This document shows positions 1 to 7,785 of a stretch of 17,554 bases of DNA, piece by piece. Position 1 is the stretch's first letter; every line of letters begins with the position of its first letter. Below the pieces are notes generated by a model. The model did not search any database. It saw nothing but the letters and a program-made list of their open reading frames with translations, and was not told where the DNA came from. A program made the position numbers and the translations under genes. The stretch is from Chloroflexota bacterium (GTDB taxonomy: Bacteria > Chloroflexota > Limnocylindria > Limnocylindrales > CSP1-4): positions 19,888 through 37,441 of the forward strand of contig VBFZ01000125.1 of assembly GCA_005880805.1 (NCBI GenBank). The letters are read 5' to 3'.

Positions 1-1473
1 GACGAGGTGCTCCAGCGGATCGTCGACGAGGCGCAGCGGCTGCTGCAGACCGATGGCGCGCACATGACCCTCATATCGGACGACCGGACGTACCTGCGGC
101 CAGTGGTGGTCGCCGGCACCGGCGACGAGGCCACGCGCGAGTGGCTGCAGGTCCAGGAGTTTCCGCTCCACGGGGGGATGAACGGGCTCGCTGCAGGACT
201 GGGTCGCTCCCTGTGGACGTCCGATTACCTGACCGACCCGCGCGTTCCGCACGAGGAGGACGACCAGTTCACAGCCGCCCGACTGGGCCTTCGAGCCATG
301 GCTGTCGCGCCCGTGCGCGGGCCGGAGAATGAGATCGCCGGCACGCTCGCGATCTCATGGCGAACGACGCGCGAGGTCAGCGACGATGAGATCGACCTGC
401 TCGAGGTCCTCGCCGACCAGGCCGCGATCGCGCTGGCCGCCGAGCGCCTCGACAGCCTGCGGCGCGAATCCGAGGCGCGCTACCGCTACCTGGTCGAAAA
501 CTCGCCGGACCTGGTCTGGGCGATCGACGACGAGGCACGGTTCACCTTCATCTCGGACACGTGCGAGCGGCTCACCGGCTGGAAGCCGGAGCAGCTGATC
601 GGCGGCCATTTCGGCTCGATCGTCCACCCGTCGTCGGCCGACGTCGCCGAGCGCGACTGGACTGCCGACATGGACGAAGGGACGCACGAGCTGCGCGGCC
701 GTCTAAATCTGCTCCACAACGACGGCCATCCAGTTCCAGCCGAGTTCCTCGCCCGGACGACGGTCTTGAACGGCCGCTTCACCGGCGCGAACGGATCTGT
801 CCGCGATATGACCGAGCGCGATCGGCTGGAAGTGGAGCTGCGCCATCAGGCCGGCGCCCTGGCCGCCGGCGACGAACGGGCACACCTCGCCCGCGAGCTC
901 CACGATTCGGTGACGCAGGCCCTGTTCTCGATGACGCTCATCACCCGCAGCATCGAGGTCCTGCTGGGCCGTGATCCGGCCGCGGCGGCCGAGAAGATCG
1001 GCATCCTGCGCGACCTGCAGCGGGATGCCTTGGCCGAGATGCGGGCACTGATCTTCGAGTTGCGGCCGGGCAGCCTCGAGCAGGACGGCCTGGTCCATGC
1101 CCTGCGGACCCACACGGCGGCGGTGCAGGGCCGGATCGGCCTGCCGATCCTCTTCGAGTCCGACCTCGCCGAGCGCCTGCCGATCGAGGTCGAGGACGCG
1201 CTCTACCGCATCGCTCAGGAGGCCCTGCACAACGTGGTCAAGCACGCAGGCGCCCGACAGGTGCACCTCGAGCTCCGCCGGGTCGAGGAGGCCGTTCGAC
1301 TCGCGGTCGTCGATGACGGTGCCGGTTTCGACGAAGGCGCGATCCCCGCGGGCCACCTCGGCCTGGCCGGCATGCGCGCGCGGGCCGAAAAGATTGGGGC
1401 TCAGCTGGAGCTTCGATCGTCCCCAGGCAACGGCACCACGGTCGCCGTGCTCGCGTCACTCCGACCTGGTTAG
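1..1473 (+). CDS. GAF-PAS sensor histidine kinase, NarX/DesK type (5' partial)
   Basis: Sensor kinase that autophosphorylates on His and passes the phosphate to a response regulator, most likely the LuxR-type regulator two genes downstream. The frame is open to the window edge, so the N-terminus is missing. Visible are a GAF domain (residues about 1-145 counted from base 1), a PAS domain (about 158-275, with ENSPDLVWAIDDEARFTFIS), a HisKA_3 dimerisation domain with H-box ARELHDSVTQALFSM (phospho-acceptor His301), and a HATPase domain with N-box EALHNVVKHAGA (Asn411), DDGAGFDEG, GLAGMRARAEKIGA and a final GNGTT. No transmembrane segment is visible in this part, so it looks cytosolic, with GAF and PAS as sensory modules of unknown ligand. 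The H-box is the HPK7 type normally paired with NarL-family regulators, which fits the neighbourhood. Confidence 0.93.
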   Translation, partial: DEVLQRIVDEAQRLLQTDGAHMTLISDDRTYLRPVVVAGTGDEATREWLQVQEFPLHGGMNGLAAGLGRSLWTSDYLTDPRVPHEEDDQFTAARLGLRAMAVAPVRGPENEIAGTLAISWRTTREVSDDEIDLLEVLADQAAIALAAERLDSLRRESEARYRYLVENSPDLVWAIDDEARFTFISDTCERLTGWKPEQLIGGHFGSIVHPSSADVAERDWTADMDEGTHELRGRLNLLHNDGHPVPAEFLARTTVLNGRFTGANGSVRDMTERDRLEVELRHQAGALAAGDERAHLARELHDSVTQALFSMTLITRSIEVLLGRDPAAAAEKIGILRDLQRDALAEMRALIFELRPGSLEQDGLVHALRTHTAAVQGRIGLPILFESDLAERLPIEVEDALYRIAQEALHNVVKHAGARQVHLELRRVEEAVRLAVVDDGAGFDEGAIPAGHLGLAGMRARAEKIGAQLELRSSPGNGTTVAVLASLRPG

Positions 1474-1578
1474 GCCCCAAGCGAGACCGAAGCCGGGGCT
1501 GAACCACCGACGAATGTCAATGGGGTTTCGCGACAGGCGACCGTGGTTGGCGGCCCGATTCGGCGGCAGACTCGATGC

Positions 1579-2043
1579 GTGACCGCCCCCAGAGCCACAT
1601 CACCGCCGGACGCCCCTTCCGGATCCATCAAGGTTCTCGTCGTTGTTGCCGACCACCGCGTCCGCGAGAGCATGGCGGACGTGCTCGGCCTCTCGCCGGG
1701 ACTCACGGTCGTCGGTAGCGCGAGCCACCAGGGTGCGGCGCTGACGGCGGTCACCGAGCTCCAACCTGACGTCGTGATCCTGGACCCGCGACTGCCCGAC
1801 GTGGATGCCGGCGTTGCCCTCGTCGCCGTGATCCGGCAGGTCGAGCCAGGAGCCAGGATCCTGCTCATGGGCTGGTCGATCGAGCACGAGAACGCCGACC
1901 TCGCAGCCAGCGTCGATCGCATCATCGACAGGTGCGCGCCACCGGATGACCTCGTCACGGCAATCGGTGACGTGGCGCGGTCCGGTACGCGGCCGATGCT
2001 AGACTCGGCCGCGGCCCGAGCCCGGACCGCCGCGCAATCCTGA
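1579..2043 (+). CDS. stand-alone, degenerate receiver-domain protein
   Basis: A 154-aa protein with a single CheY-like receiver fold and no output domain. GTG 1579 is chosen because it removes an unrelated Arg-rich stretch and leaves about 17 residues before the first beta strand (KVLVVVADHRV). The phospho-acceptor is kept (Asp69 in VVILDPRLPDV). However, the acidic pair is reduced to Ala24-Asp25, the conserved Thr/Ser after beta4 is replaced (LLMGWS against the VAVTSF of the neighbouring regulator), and the conserved Lys aligns with Arg (IIDRCAPPDDL). It lies between the kinase and the NarL-type regulator with only 21 nt to the next gene. It may be a weakly phosphorylated or pseudo-receiver that titrates or gates the kinase; that role is inferred. 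The C-terminus after about residue 130 is low-complexity Ala/Arg. Confidence 0.8.
   Translation: MTAPRATSPPDAPSGSIKVLVVVADHRVRESMADVLGLSPGLTVVGSASHQGAALTAVTELQPDVVILDPRLPDVDAGVALVAVIRQVEPGARILLMGWSIEHENADLAASVDRIIDRCAPPDDLVTAIGDVARSGTRPMLDSAAARARTAAQS
2000..2005 (+). promoter_or_regulatory. possible -10 box for the LuxR-type regulator
   Basis: TAGACT lies inside the 3' end of the receiver gene, 59 nt before the GTG start of the response regulator. It resembles high-GC -10 boxes, but no -35 is recognisable. It could give the regulator its own transcript besides read-through from the kinase. Confidence 0.25.
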
Positions 2044-2064
2044 GCCTGCGAACGAGGCGACGAC

Positions 2065-2724
2065 GTGCCTGACAGCGAGAAGATCCGCGTGCTGCTCGTC
2101 GACGACCACGCCGTCGTTCGCATGGGCCTGAAAACCTTCTTCGCCCTGCAGGACGACATCGAGGTGGTCGGCGAGGCGTCGGACGGCAGCGAGGCGGTCG
2201 CCGTCGCTCGCCGGCTGACGCCGGACGTCATCCTCATGGACCTGCTCATGCCCAACATGGACGGGCTGACCGCGATCGGCCGGATCAAGGGCGAGCTGCC
2301 GGAGACGGAGATCGTCGCGGTCACGTCGTTCATGGAGGAAGAGAAGGTCACCGCCGCGCTGGAGGCCGGTGCGAGCGGCTACCTCCTGAAGGACGCCGAG
2401 GCCGAGGAGGTCGCGGCTGCGGTGCGCTCGGCCTATGCCGGCGAGGTCCACCTCGACGCGGCGGTTGCGCGCCTGCTCGCCCAACGCATGCGCGAGCGCA
2501 AGACCAAGCCGGACCCGGTCGAGCCGCTCACCGAGCGCGAACGGGAGGTCCTCGCGCTGCTGGGCCACGGCATGAGCAACAGGGAGATCGGCGCCGCCCT
2601 CTTCATCACTGAGCGGACGGCGCGCACCTACGTCTCCAACATCCTCGGCAAGCTGGGTCTGTCCAGCCGGACACAGGCCGCCCTGTACGCCGTCGAGCAC
2701 AGGATCGCCGAGCCGGCAACATAG
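2065..2724 (+). CDS. NarL/FixJ-family response regulator (REC-LuxR HTH)
   Basis: DNA-binding response regulator, the expected phosphorylation target of the HisKA_3 kinase at the left edge. The 219-aa length is typical. The receiver domain (about 6-122) has all key residues: acidic pair in LLVDDHAVVRMG, phospho-acceptor Asp59 (VILMDLLMPNMDG), Thr87 (VAVTSF) and Lys109 (GYLLKD). A LuxR-type helix-turn-helix follows (about 152-212): LTEREREVLALLGHGMSN, then REIGAALFITERTARTYVSN. GTG 2065 places the first beta strand six residues in, as usual; the SD is weak. The intact pocket contrasts with the degenerate receiver immediately upstream. Its targets cannot be read from the sequence. Confidence 0.95.
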   Translation: MPDSEKIRVLLVDDHAVVRMGLKTFFALQDDIEVVGEASDGSEAVAVARRLTPDVILMDLLMPNMDGLTAIGRIKGELPETEIVAVTSFMEEEKVTAALEAGASGYLLKDAEAEEVAAAVRSAYAGEVHLDAAVARLLAQRMRERKTKPDPVEPLTEREREVLALLGHGMSNREIGAALFITERTARTYVSNILGKLGLSSRTQAALYAVEHRIAEPAT

Positions 2725-2753
2725 CGAACGGCGTCGGGCAGACCGCCTCCGCC

Positions 2754-2759
2754 TATCCT
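2754..2759 (+). promoter_or_regulatory. -10 box, near-leaderless promoter of the GNAT gene
   Basis: TATCCT ends 9 nt before ATG 2769 and no SD is present, so transcription would begin within a few bases of the start codon. The same spacing recurs in other first genes of this window. Confidence 0.4.
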
Positions 2760-2768
2760 CTGCCGGCA

Positions 2769-3626
2769 ATGACGCGTCTCACGGTCGAGCGCTACACGGG
2801 CGTTGACGCGTTTCTCGCGACGGCCGGCTCGTTCCTGGCTGCCCGTGAAGCCGAGCACAACCTGATCTTCGGGATCTGCTCGAACCTGCGGACGGCACCC
2901 GAAGCGTTCGTGATGCCGCCACTCCTGGCGACCGTCAAACGAGGGCCCACCGTGGTGCTCGTCGTGGTGATGACGCCGCCCTGGAACCTGGTTTTCTCGG
3001 AGGTGGACGATCCAGGCGCGCTACCCGTGCTCGGTGAGCACCTCCAGGGACTGGAGCTGCCGGGCGTAATCGGGCCGAGCGGGCATGCCACGGCCTTCGC
3101 CGAGCTCTGGTCGAAGCGGACGGGCTTACGCCCTCGCCTCGCGATGCGGGAGCGCATCTTTCGCCTCACGACCGTCCGGAAGCCTGCGCATCCGGCCCAA
3201 GGCTCCATGCGCGCTGCCAGCGGCGGGGATCGCGACCTCCTCGCGAGATGGCTCGGCGACTTTTCGCGGGAGGCACTGGACGACCTGGACCCAACCGACC
3301 CGGTGGAGGCCGCGGATCGCTGGATCGCGGGCCGTGGCCGAACGATGTACCTCTGGGAAAACCGCGAGATCGTGTCCCTGTGCGGGGCGGGGGGTGAGAC
3401 CCCCAACGGCATTCGGATCGGGCCGGTCTACACGCCGCCGCGCTTTCGCGGGCGGGGCTACGCGGGCTCCTGCGTGGGGGCCGCGAGCGCGCTGCAGCTC
3501 GATGCAGGTCGCCGGTTCTGCTTCCTCTTTACGGACATCACGAATCCGACCTCCAACCACATCTACCAGGAGATCGGCTACGAGCCGATCCGCGACGTGG
3601 AGGAGTTCCGCTTCGATCGCGCCTAG
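2769..3626 (+). CDS. GNAT-family N-acetyltransferase
   Basis: Predicted acetyl-CoA-dependent N-acetyltransferase of 285 aa; the substrate is unknown. The C-terminal half carries the GNAT core: the acetyl-CoA pyrophosphate-binding loop in VYTPPRFRGRGYAGSCV (about 216-232), then FLFTDITNPTSNHIYQEIGY (about 253-272), the FR47-like beta5-alpha4 element common in this superfamily. The N-terminal 140 residues contain no intact acetyl-CoA loop and probably form a degenerate GNAT-like or substrate-recognition lobe, as in other two-lobed members. ATG 2769 directly follows a -10-like box with no SD, which suggests its own near-leaderless transcript rather than co-transcription with the response regulator 44 nt upstream. 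Confidence 0.82.
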   Translation: MTRLTVERYTGVDAFLATAGSFLAAREAEHNLIFGICSNLRTAPEAFVMPPLLATVKRGPTVVLVVVMTPPWNLVFSEVDDPGALPVLGEHLQGLELPGVIGPSGHATAFAELWSKRTGLRPRLAMRERIFRLTTVRKPAHPAQGSMRAASGGDRDLLARWLGDFSREALDDLDPTDPVEAADRWIAGRGRTMYLWENREIVSLCGAGGETPNGIRIGPVYTPPRFRGRGYAGSCVGAASALQLDAGRRFCFLFTDITNPTSNHIYQEIGYEPIRDVEEFRFDRA

Positions 3627-3741
3627 GGCGGCGATCGACGGGCCCGGGTACCTGCAGGTGGAACGTCCTTGAAAGCTGCCTGCAAGCCGAATACGCGGCC
3701 TGCTTCCGATCGGCGAGGGGGTGATCGGCGAACCTGACCCG

Positions 3742-5154
3742 ATGGCAACGACGCGGACGCGTCCGACTGAGGGTGTCCGGGGAGCCCGACGACGGGCAAA
3801 CGCCGAGCGCCGGCGCGACCCCAGGCGCTCACGAAGGACGACGCGCGACCCCGACGTCCTGTTCGGGCGCTATCGCCTCGAGGAGCGGCTCGGGGCGGGT
3901 GGCAGCGCCGAGGTATGGCGCGCCCATGACGAACAGCTCGACCGGGAGGTCGCCCTCAAGCTCCTGCATCGCCACCTGCTCCCCGACCAGGCATCGAGGA
4001 CGCGGTTCGCCGCCGAGGCGCGGTCGGCTGCGAGGCTCGCCCATCCCGGGATCATCACCGTGCACGACATCGCGACCGATGACGATCGGGCCGCCATCGT
4101 CCTCGAGCTCGTGCCCGGCCAGTCGCTCGCCGATCGCATCACCCTTGGTGGCAGGCTCGACCCGGTTCCTGCCGCGGACGTCGCCGCACAGGTCGCCGAA
4201 GCGCTCGACTACGCCCACGGCGAGGGTGTCGTCCATCGTGACGTGAAACCGGGAAACATCCTCATCGACGCCCAGGGGCGCGCCAGGCTGGTCGACTTCG
4301 GGATCGCGTCCGCGCTCACCGGCCCGCGCTCCGACACGACCGCGACCGGTACGGTCATGGGCACGCTCCGCTACCTCTCGCCGGAGCAGCTGGCCGGCGA
4401 GCCAGCGTCCGCGGCAACCGACATCTGGGGCCTGGGGACCGTGCTGTACGAGATGCTCGAGGCGCGGCCGCCCTTCCACGCGCGATCTCCTGTCGCACTG
4501 GCCGGGGAGCAGCACAACCCGCCACCGTCGCCTGCCGCGCCAGTGGGCCTGGCCGGGATCGCGCTCCAGGCGCTCTCGTTCGACCAGGTGGACCGCCCGC
4601 GCACGGCAGGCCAGATGGGGGAGTCGCTGCGCCGCTGGCTCGCCGAGGAGGCACCCGGGGTTGAGGGGCGGGCAATCCCGGTCGTTGCCGCAGTAGCTGC
4701 CGTCAACCCATCCGCGGGCGGCAGGGGAGCCGAAATCGCCGACCGCGTGGCGCGGCCTGTGCTCGCGCGCCCGATCGAAGATGGGCAGGATGCCGACGGC
4801 GAAGCCGCGACTGGCTCGGCGACGGTCGCCCTATCGCTCGGATCCCGTCCAGCCACGAACGACGGTGTGGCCGCGCTTTCCCAGGTAGCCGCGTCCGGCG
4901 TGTCTCGCGGACGTCCGACGCGTCGCGCCGCAGCACTGATCGCGCTGGGCCTCGCGTTCGTGGCTGCCGCAGGCCTCGGCGGGGTATCCAGCTCCGGACC
5001 GGAGCGCGAGGCCGGGGCCGCGACGACACCGTCTCCGAGTCCGACGGCGAAGCCCTCGCCGAGCGCCACGGTCACGCCGAAGCCGACACCGCGTCCGGCT
5101 CCGCCGAGGAAGAAGCACCACAAGGGCGGTGACGGGGCGGGCGACGAAGGCTAG
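3742..5154 (+). CDS. Ser/Thr protein kinase with one membrane anchor, no PASTA domains
   Basis: Hanks-type protein kinase of 470 aa from ATG 3742; an in-frame GTG at 3721 would add seven residues. An Arg-rich leader is followed by the kinase domain (about 36-300): glycine loop RLGAGGSAEVW, catalytic Lys73 (VALKLL), HRDVKPGN with Asp167, DFG Asp185, and TLRYLSPEQL in the activation segment. After an Ala-rich linker there is one transmembrane helix (about 395-412, ALIALGLAFVAAAGLGG) and a short outer tail rich in Pro, Ser, Thr and Lys. PknB-type receptors usually carry PASTA repeats here; this one has none, so extracellular sensing would rest on the roughly 55-residue tail or on partners. The stop shares a CTAG tetranucleotide with the convergent permease stop. 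Confidence 0.93.
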   Translation: MATTRTRPTEGVRGARRRANAERRRDPRRSRRTTRDPDVLFGRYRLEERLGAGGSAEVWRAHDEQLDREVALKLLHRHLLPDQASRTRFAAEARSAARLAHPGIITVHDIATDDDRAAIVLELVPGQSLADRITLGGRLDPVPAADVAAQVAEALDYAHGEGVVHRDVKPGNILIDAQGRARLVDFGIASALTGPRSDTTATGTVMGTLRYLSPEQLAGEPASAATDIWGLGTVLYEMLEARPPFHARSPVALAGEQHNPPPSPAAPVGLAGIALQALSFDQVDRPRTAGQMGESLRRWLAEEAPGVEGRAIPVVAAVAAVNPSAGGRGAEIADRVARPVLARPIEDGQDADGEAATGSATVALSLGSRPATNDGVAALSQVAASGVSRGRPTRRAAALIALGLAFVAAAGLGGVSSSGPEREAGAATTPSPSPTAKPSPSATVTPKPTPRPAPPRKKHHKGGDGAGDEG

Positions 5155-6341
5155 GGGGGACGAGCGCCCGGGCAGAGGGGGCACCTAGGGTGGCGTGTCG
5201 CTCGGGTCGATGACCGGAGCGCTTTCAGCCGGCCGAGTGGCCTTGGCCGCGGGAATGGCCGCCTCTGCCACGGGCTCGGCCCCGCCGGCTGCATCGCCGA
5301 TTCCGCCGCCGCGTCCTGGGTCGGGTACAGCTCGCGAAACGTGACGTTCAGGGCTGCCGCAACCGGGACGCCCAGCAGACCCCCCAGCACGCCGAAGGTC
5401 GACAGGCCGACGAGCACCGCGAAGATCGTGACGACGGGGTGCAGGTGCACCGCTCGGCCGATCACGACCGGCGAAACGAGTTGGTCTTCGACCTGACGCA
5501 GGACGAAATAGATGATCACGACCGTGATCGCCAGGTTCGGGCCGCCGTGCGCGAGCGCATCAACCGCGGCAATCGCGGTGGCGACGATCGGGCCGACGAG
5601 GGGGATGATTTCGAGCACCCCCGTCAGCAGGGCGATCGCCAGCGCGAACGGCAGGTGGAGGGTCGGCCCGAGGATCAGGTACACGACGAATGCGACGAGC
5701 ACGATCAGGAACAGCTGACCGCGCAGCCATCGGCCGAGGACTTCATGGATGCGGTCCAGGATGCCGGCGACGCGCTCCCGCCGGTCAACGCTGACGAGCC
5801 GCAGCGCGAATGCCCTCATCCGGTCGCCGTCCAGCAGGAAGTAGAACAAGACGATCAGGGCCAGCACCGCGTTCAACGCGAACTCGCCGATCAGGCTCGC
5901 GAGGTGCAGTGCGTCGCTGGGCGACCCGATCGCGGCCGCAATCCCCGCCTGCAACTGGTGGGCGATTTCGAGAACCGAGATCGACTGGCCGCCGACCGCA
6001 ATGCTGTCGGACCCGATGATTTCGCGGAGGGCGACAGCAAGCGAATCGGGTCCGCGTCGTGAGAGCGCGCCGAGCTCGTCGAGCAGCTTCTGGCCGAGGA
6101 CCACGATGGCCAGCAGCAGAAGGGCGATCGCCACCATGTATCCGATCGCGACGATAAGCAGCCGCGGCCAGCCCGTGCGGCGCTGGACTGCCCCGACGAC
6201 CGGCGTGAACGCGTAGGCGAGCACCGCAGCGACGACGAACGGCCCGATGACCGCCCGGGCGAGCCAGAGGACGACGAGGATGGCGACGAGCAGCCACAGG
6301 CCTCGTCGCTCGACGATCGAGGGTGACCGCTCCAGGCTCAC
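5151..6341 (-). CDS. AI-2E/PerM family membrane permease
   Basis: Polytopic inner-membrane protein of the AI-2E transporter family (PF01594), whose members export small molecules or act as Na+/H+ antiporters; the substrate here is unknown. It has about 396 residues with some seven to eight transmembrane segments, beginning WLLVAILVVLWLARAVIG. Family signatures are LLDGDRMRAF, GRWLRGQL, GVLEIIPLVGPIVA and RQVEDQLVSPVVIGRAVHLH, then HPVVTIFAVLVG. GTG 6341 is preferred because it starts 10 nt after the stop of the fatty-acid synthase gene, while the GTG at 6410 would overlap it by 59 nt. The last 45 or so residues are Arg/Pro-rich and atypical. Another frame over the same bases gives a more natural Ala/Glu/Pro tail ending at 5185, so a frameshift near 5300-5335 is possible. 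Confidence 0.9.
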   Translation of the reverse strand: MSLERSPSIVERRGLWLLVAILVVLWLARAVIGPFVVAAVLAYAFTPVVGAVQRRTGWPRLLIVAIGYMVAIALLLLAIVVLGQKLLDELGALSRRGPDSLAVALREIIGSDSIAVGGQSISVLEIAHQLQAGIAAAIGSPSDALHLASLIGEFALNAVLALIVLFYFLLDGDRMRAFALRLVSVDRRERVAGILDRIHEVLGRWLRGQLFLIVLVAFVVYLILGPTLHLPFALAIALLTGVLEIIPLVGPIVATAIAAVDALAHGGPNLAITVVIIYFVLRQVEDQLVSPVVIGRAVHLHPVVTIFAVLVGLSTFGVLGGLLGVPVAAALNVTFRELYPTQDAAAESAMQPAGPSPWQRRPFPRPRPLGRLKALRSSTRATRHPRCPLCPGARPP

Positions 6342-6351
6342 CCCGTTGTGG

Positions 6352-7785
6352 CTACCACCAGGGGCGCAGCGCCCTGGGGGCCGGTCGCTGCTTGTCCAGC
6401 GGTCGCGCAAACAGGACCTGGAAGACGTCGAGCTCTCCGCGCTCGAACCCGAGCCGTGCCGCGGACATGTACAGCCGCCAGGTCCGCGCGATCTCGTCGT
6501 TCGATCTCGCCACGGCCTTGGTCCAGTTGAGCTCCAGCGCCTTCACCCAGGCGGCCAGCGTGAGCGCGTAGTGGGGCTGGAGCGACTGCACGTCGAGGAC
6601 CTCGAAGCCGGCCGCTCGGGCGACGCGGATCGTCTCCTCTATCGGCAGGAGCTCCCCGTCGGGAAAGACATGCCGCTCGACGAAGTGGCTCGTCCCGGGC
6701 CGGAGGCGCTCCGAGAACGCAGCGCGGCCTCGTCCGCTCGCGATTCCATGGCTCAGAAACAGCCCACCGGGCTTGACGACCCCGTACGCCGCGGCGAAGT
6801 AGGCAGCCAGGTTCGCCCGGCCCACGTGCTCGAACATCCCGACCGAGGCCACCGCGTCGAACTCGCCGAGCGTCGCCGCTGCCCGGTAGTCCAGGACCTC
6901 CGCCCGACTCCGGTCGCCCAGTCCGATCGCGTCCGCGCGCGCATTCGCCAGCGAGGCCTGCTGCTCGCTCAGGGTGACCCCCACGGCGTCGACGCCATGA
7001 CGGTCGGCGGCGTAATTGATCAGCGATCCCCAGCCGCAGCCGATGTCGAGCAATCGCTGGCCTGTGCGCAGGTCGAGCTTCCGGCAGATCAGCTCGAGCT
7101 TGGCGTCCTGCGCCGCATCCAGCGGCTGGTCATGGCTCGCGAAGTACGCGCACGAGTACGTCATGCGGTGGTCGAGCCACAGGGCGTAGAAGTCGTTGCC
7201 CACGTCGTAGTGGGAGCGGATTGCGGCCATGTCCCTGGCCGGCGAGTGACGCTTTCCGGTCAGTGCGGCCACCCTCCCGGCCGCTGTCGGACGCCCGGAG
7301 GCCTGGGCAAGCTCGAAGCCCCAGCGTGCGGCCCGGCGGGCGTCGGTGGGCCCAAGTCTGCGCAGGTCGATCGCATCAGCCGCCTGGATCGCGCTCCGGA
7401 CGTCGCCCTCGATCTCCAGATCGCCCCGGACGTAGGCCTCGCCAAACGTGTCCGGCACGGGCGGTGAGAGAAGCCTCCCGAGTGCGTCGGGATCGCGGAC
7501 GATCGCCCGGGACCGCGGCGCGCCACTGCCCATGACGGGGACGCCGCTGCCGGGTTCGGCGAGCTCGACGGTCAGGCCGCCGTTGCGCGGCAGGGCTCGG
7601 TTGAGGATCGGGACGATGTGGCGTGCGAGCGCAAGGCGTCGATCCGGAGTGGCTGCCGCCGTCGCCTTCTCGGGCTCGCGCACGGGCGCGGGCGACGCGA
7701 CCGGTCGCTGATCGGACGGCTGACGGACGTCAACCTCTATGTCCGCCGTCGGTGCACTCCCGGCCGGGCCGGCGGGGGCGGTCAC
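6352..7785 (-). CDS. cfa: cyclopropane-fatty-acyl-phospholipid synthase
   Basis: SAM-dependent methyltransferase that adds a methylene bridge (or methyl group) to unsaturated acyl chains of membrane phospholipids. It has 477 aa from GTG 7785, whose GTGA overlaps the TGA of the S49 peptidase and so implies translational coupling. An N-terminal Pro/Ala-rich extension (about 1-50) precedes the N-terminal lipid-binding lobe and the catalytic domain: YDVGNDFYALWLDHRMTYSC (about 194-213), SAM motif I LLDIGCGWGSL (245-255), VGMFEHVG (about 315-322), VKPGGLFLSHGIA, HVFPDGELLPI and LQPHYALTL. These match the CFA/mycolic-acid methyltransferase family. The 50-residue disordered leader is longer than in Escherichia coli Cfa. 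Paired with a peptidase and a permease, it points to membrane stress or composition control. Confidence 0.93.
   Translation of the reverse strand: MTAPAGPAGSAPTADIEVDVRQPSDQRPVASPAPVREPEKATAAATPDRRLALARHIVPILNRALPRNGGLTVELAEPGSGVPVMGSGAPRSRAIVRDPDALGRLLSPPVPDTFGEAYVRGDLEIEGDVRSAIQAADAIDLRRLGPTDARRAARWGFELAQASGRPTAAGRVAALTGKRHSPARDMAAIRSHYDVGNDFYALWLDHRMTYSCAYFASHDQPLDAAQDAKLELICRKLDLRTGQRLLDIGCGWGSLINYAADRHGVDAVGVTLSEQQASLANARADAIGLGDRSRAEVLDYRAAATLGEFDAVASVGMFEHVGRANLAAYFAAAYGVVKPGGLFLSHGIASGRGRAAFSERLRPGTSHFVERHVFPDGELLPIEETIRVARAAGFEVLDVQSLQPHYALTLAAWVKALELNWTKAVARSNDEIARTWRLYMSAARLGFERGELDVFQVLFARPLDKQRPAPRALRPWW

Noticed and set aside
1475..1500. Hairpin GCCCC...GGGGC after the histidine kinase
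   Set aside because: A 5-bp stem with a long loop and no T-run is too weak to call a terminator.
3650..3659. Palindrome ACCTGCAGGT between the GNAT and kinase genes
   Set aside because: A 10-bp palindrome without promoter context is expected by chance at this scale.
6247..7467. Plus-strand open frame of about 400 codons opposite cfa
   Set aside because: Antisense shadow typical of high-GC DNA; the minus strand has the complete CFA synthase signature.
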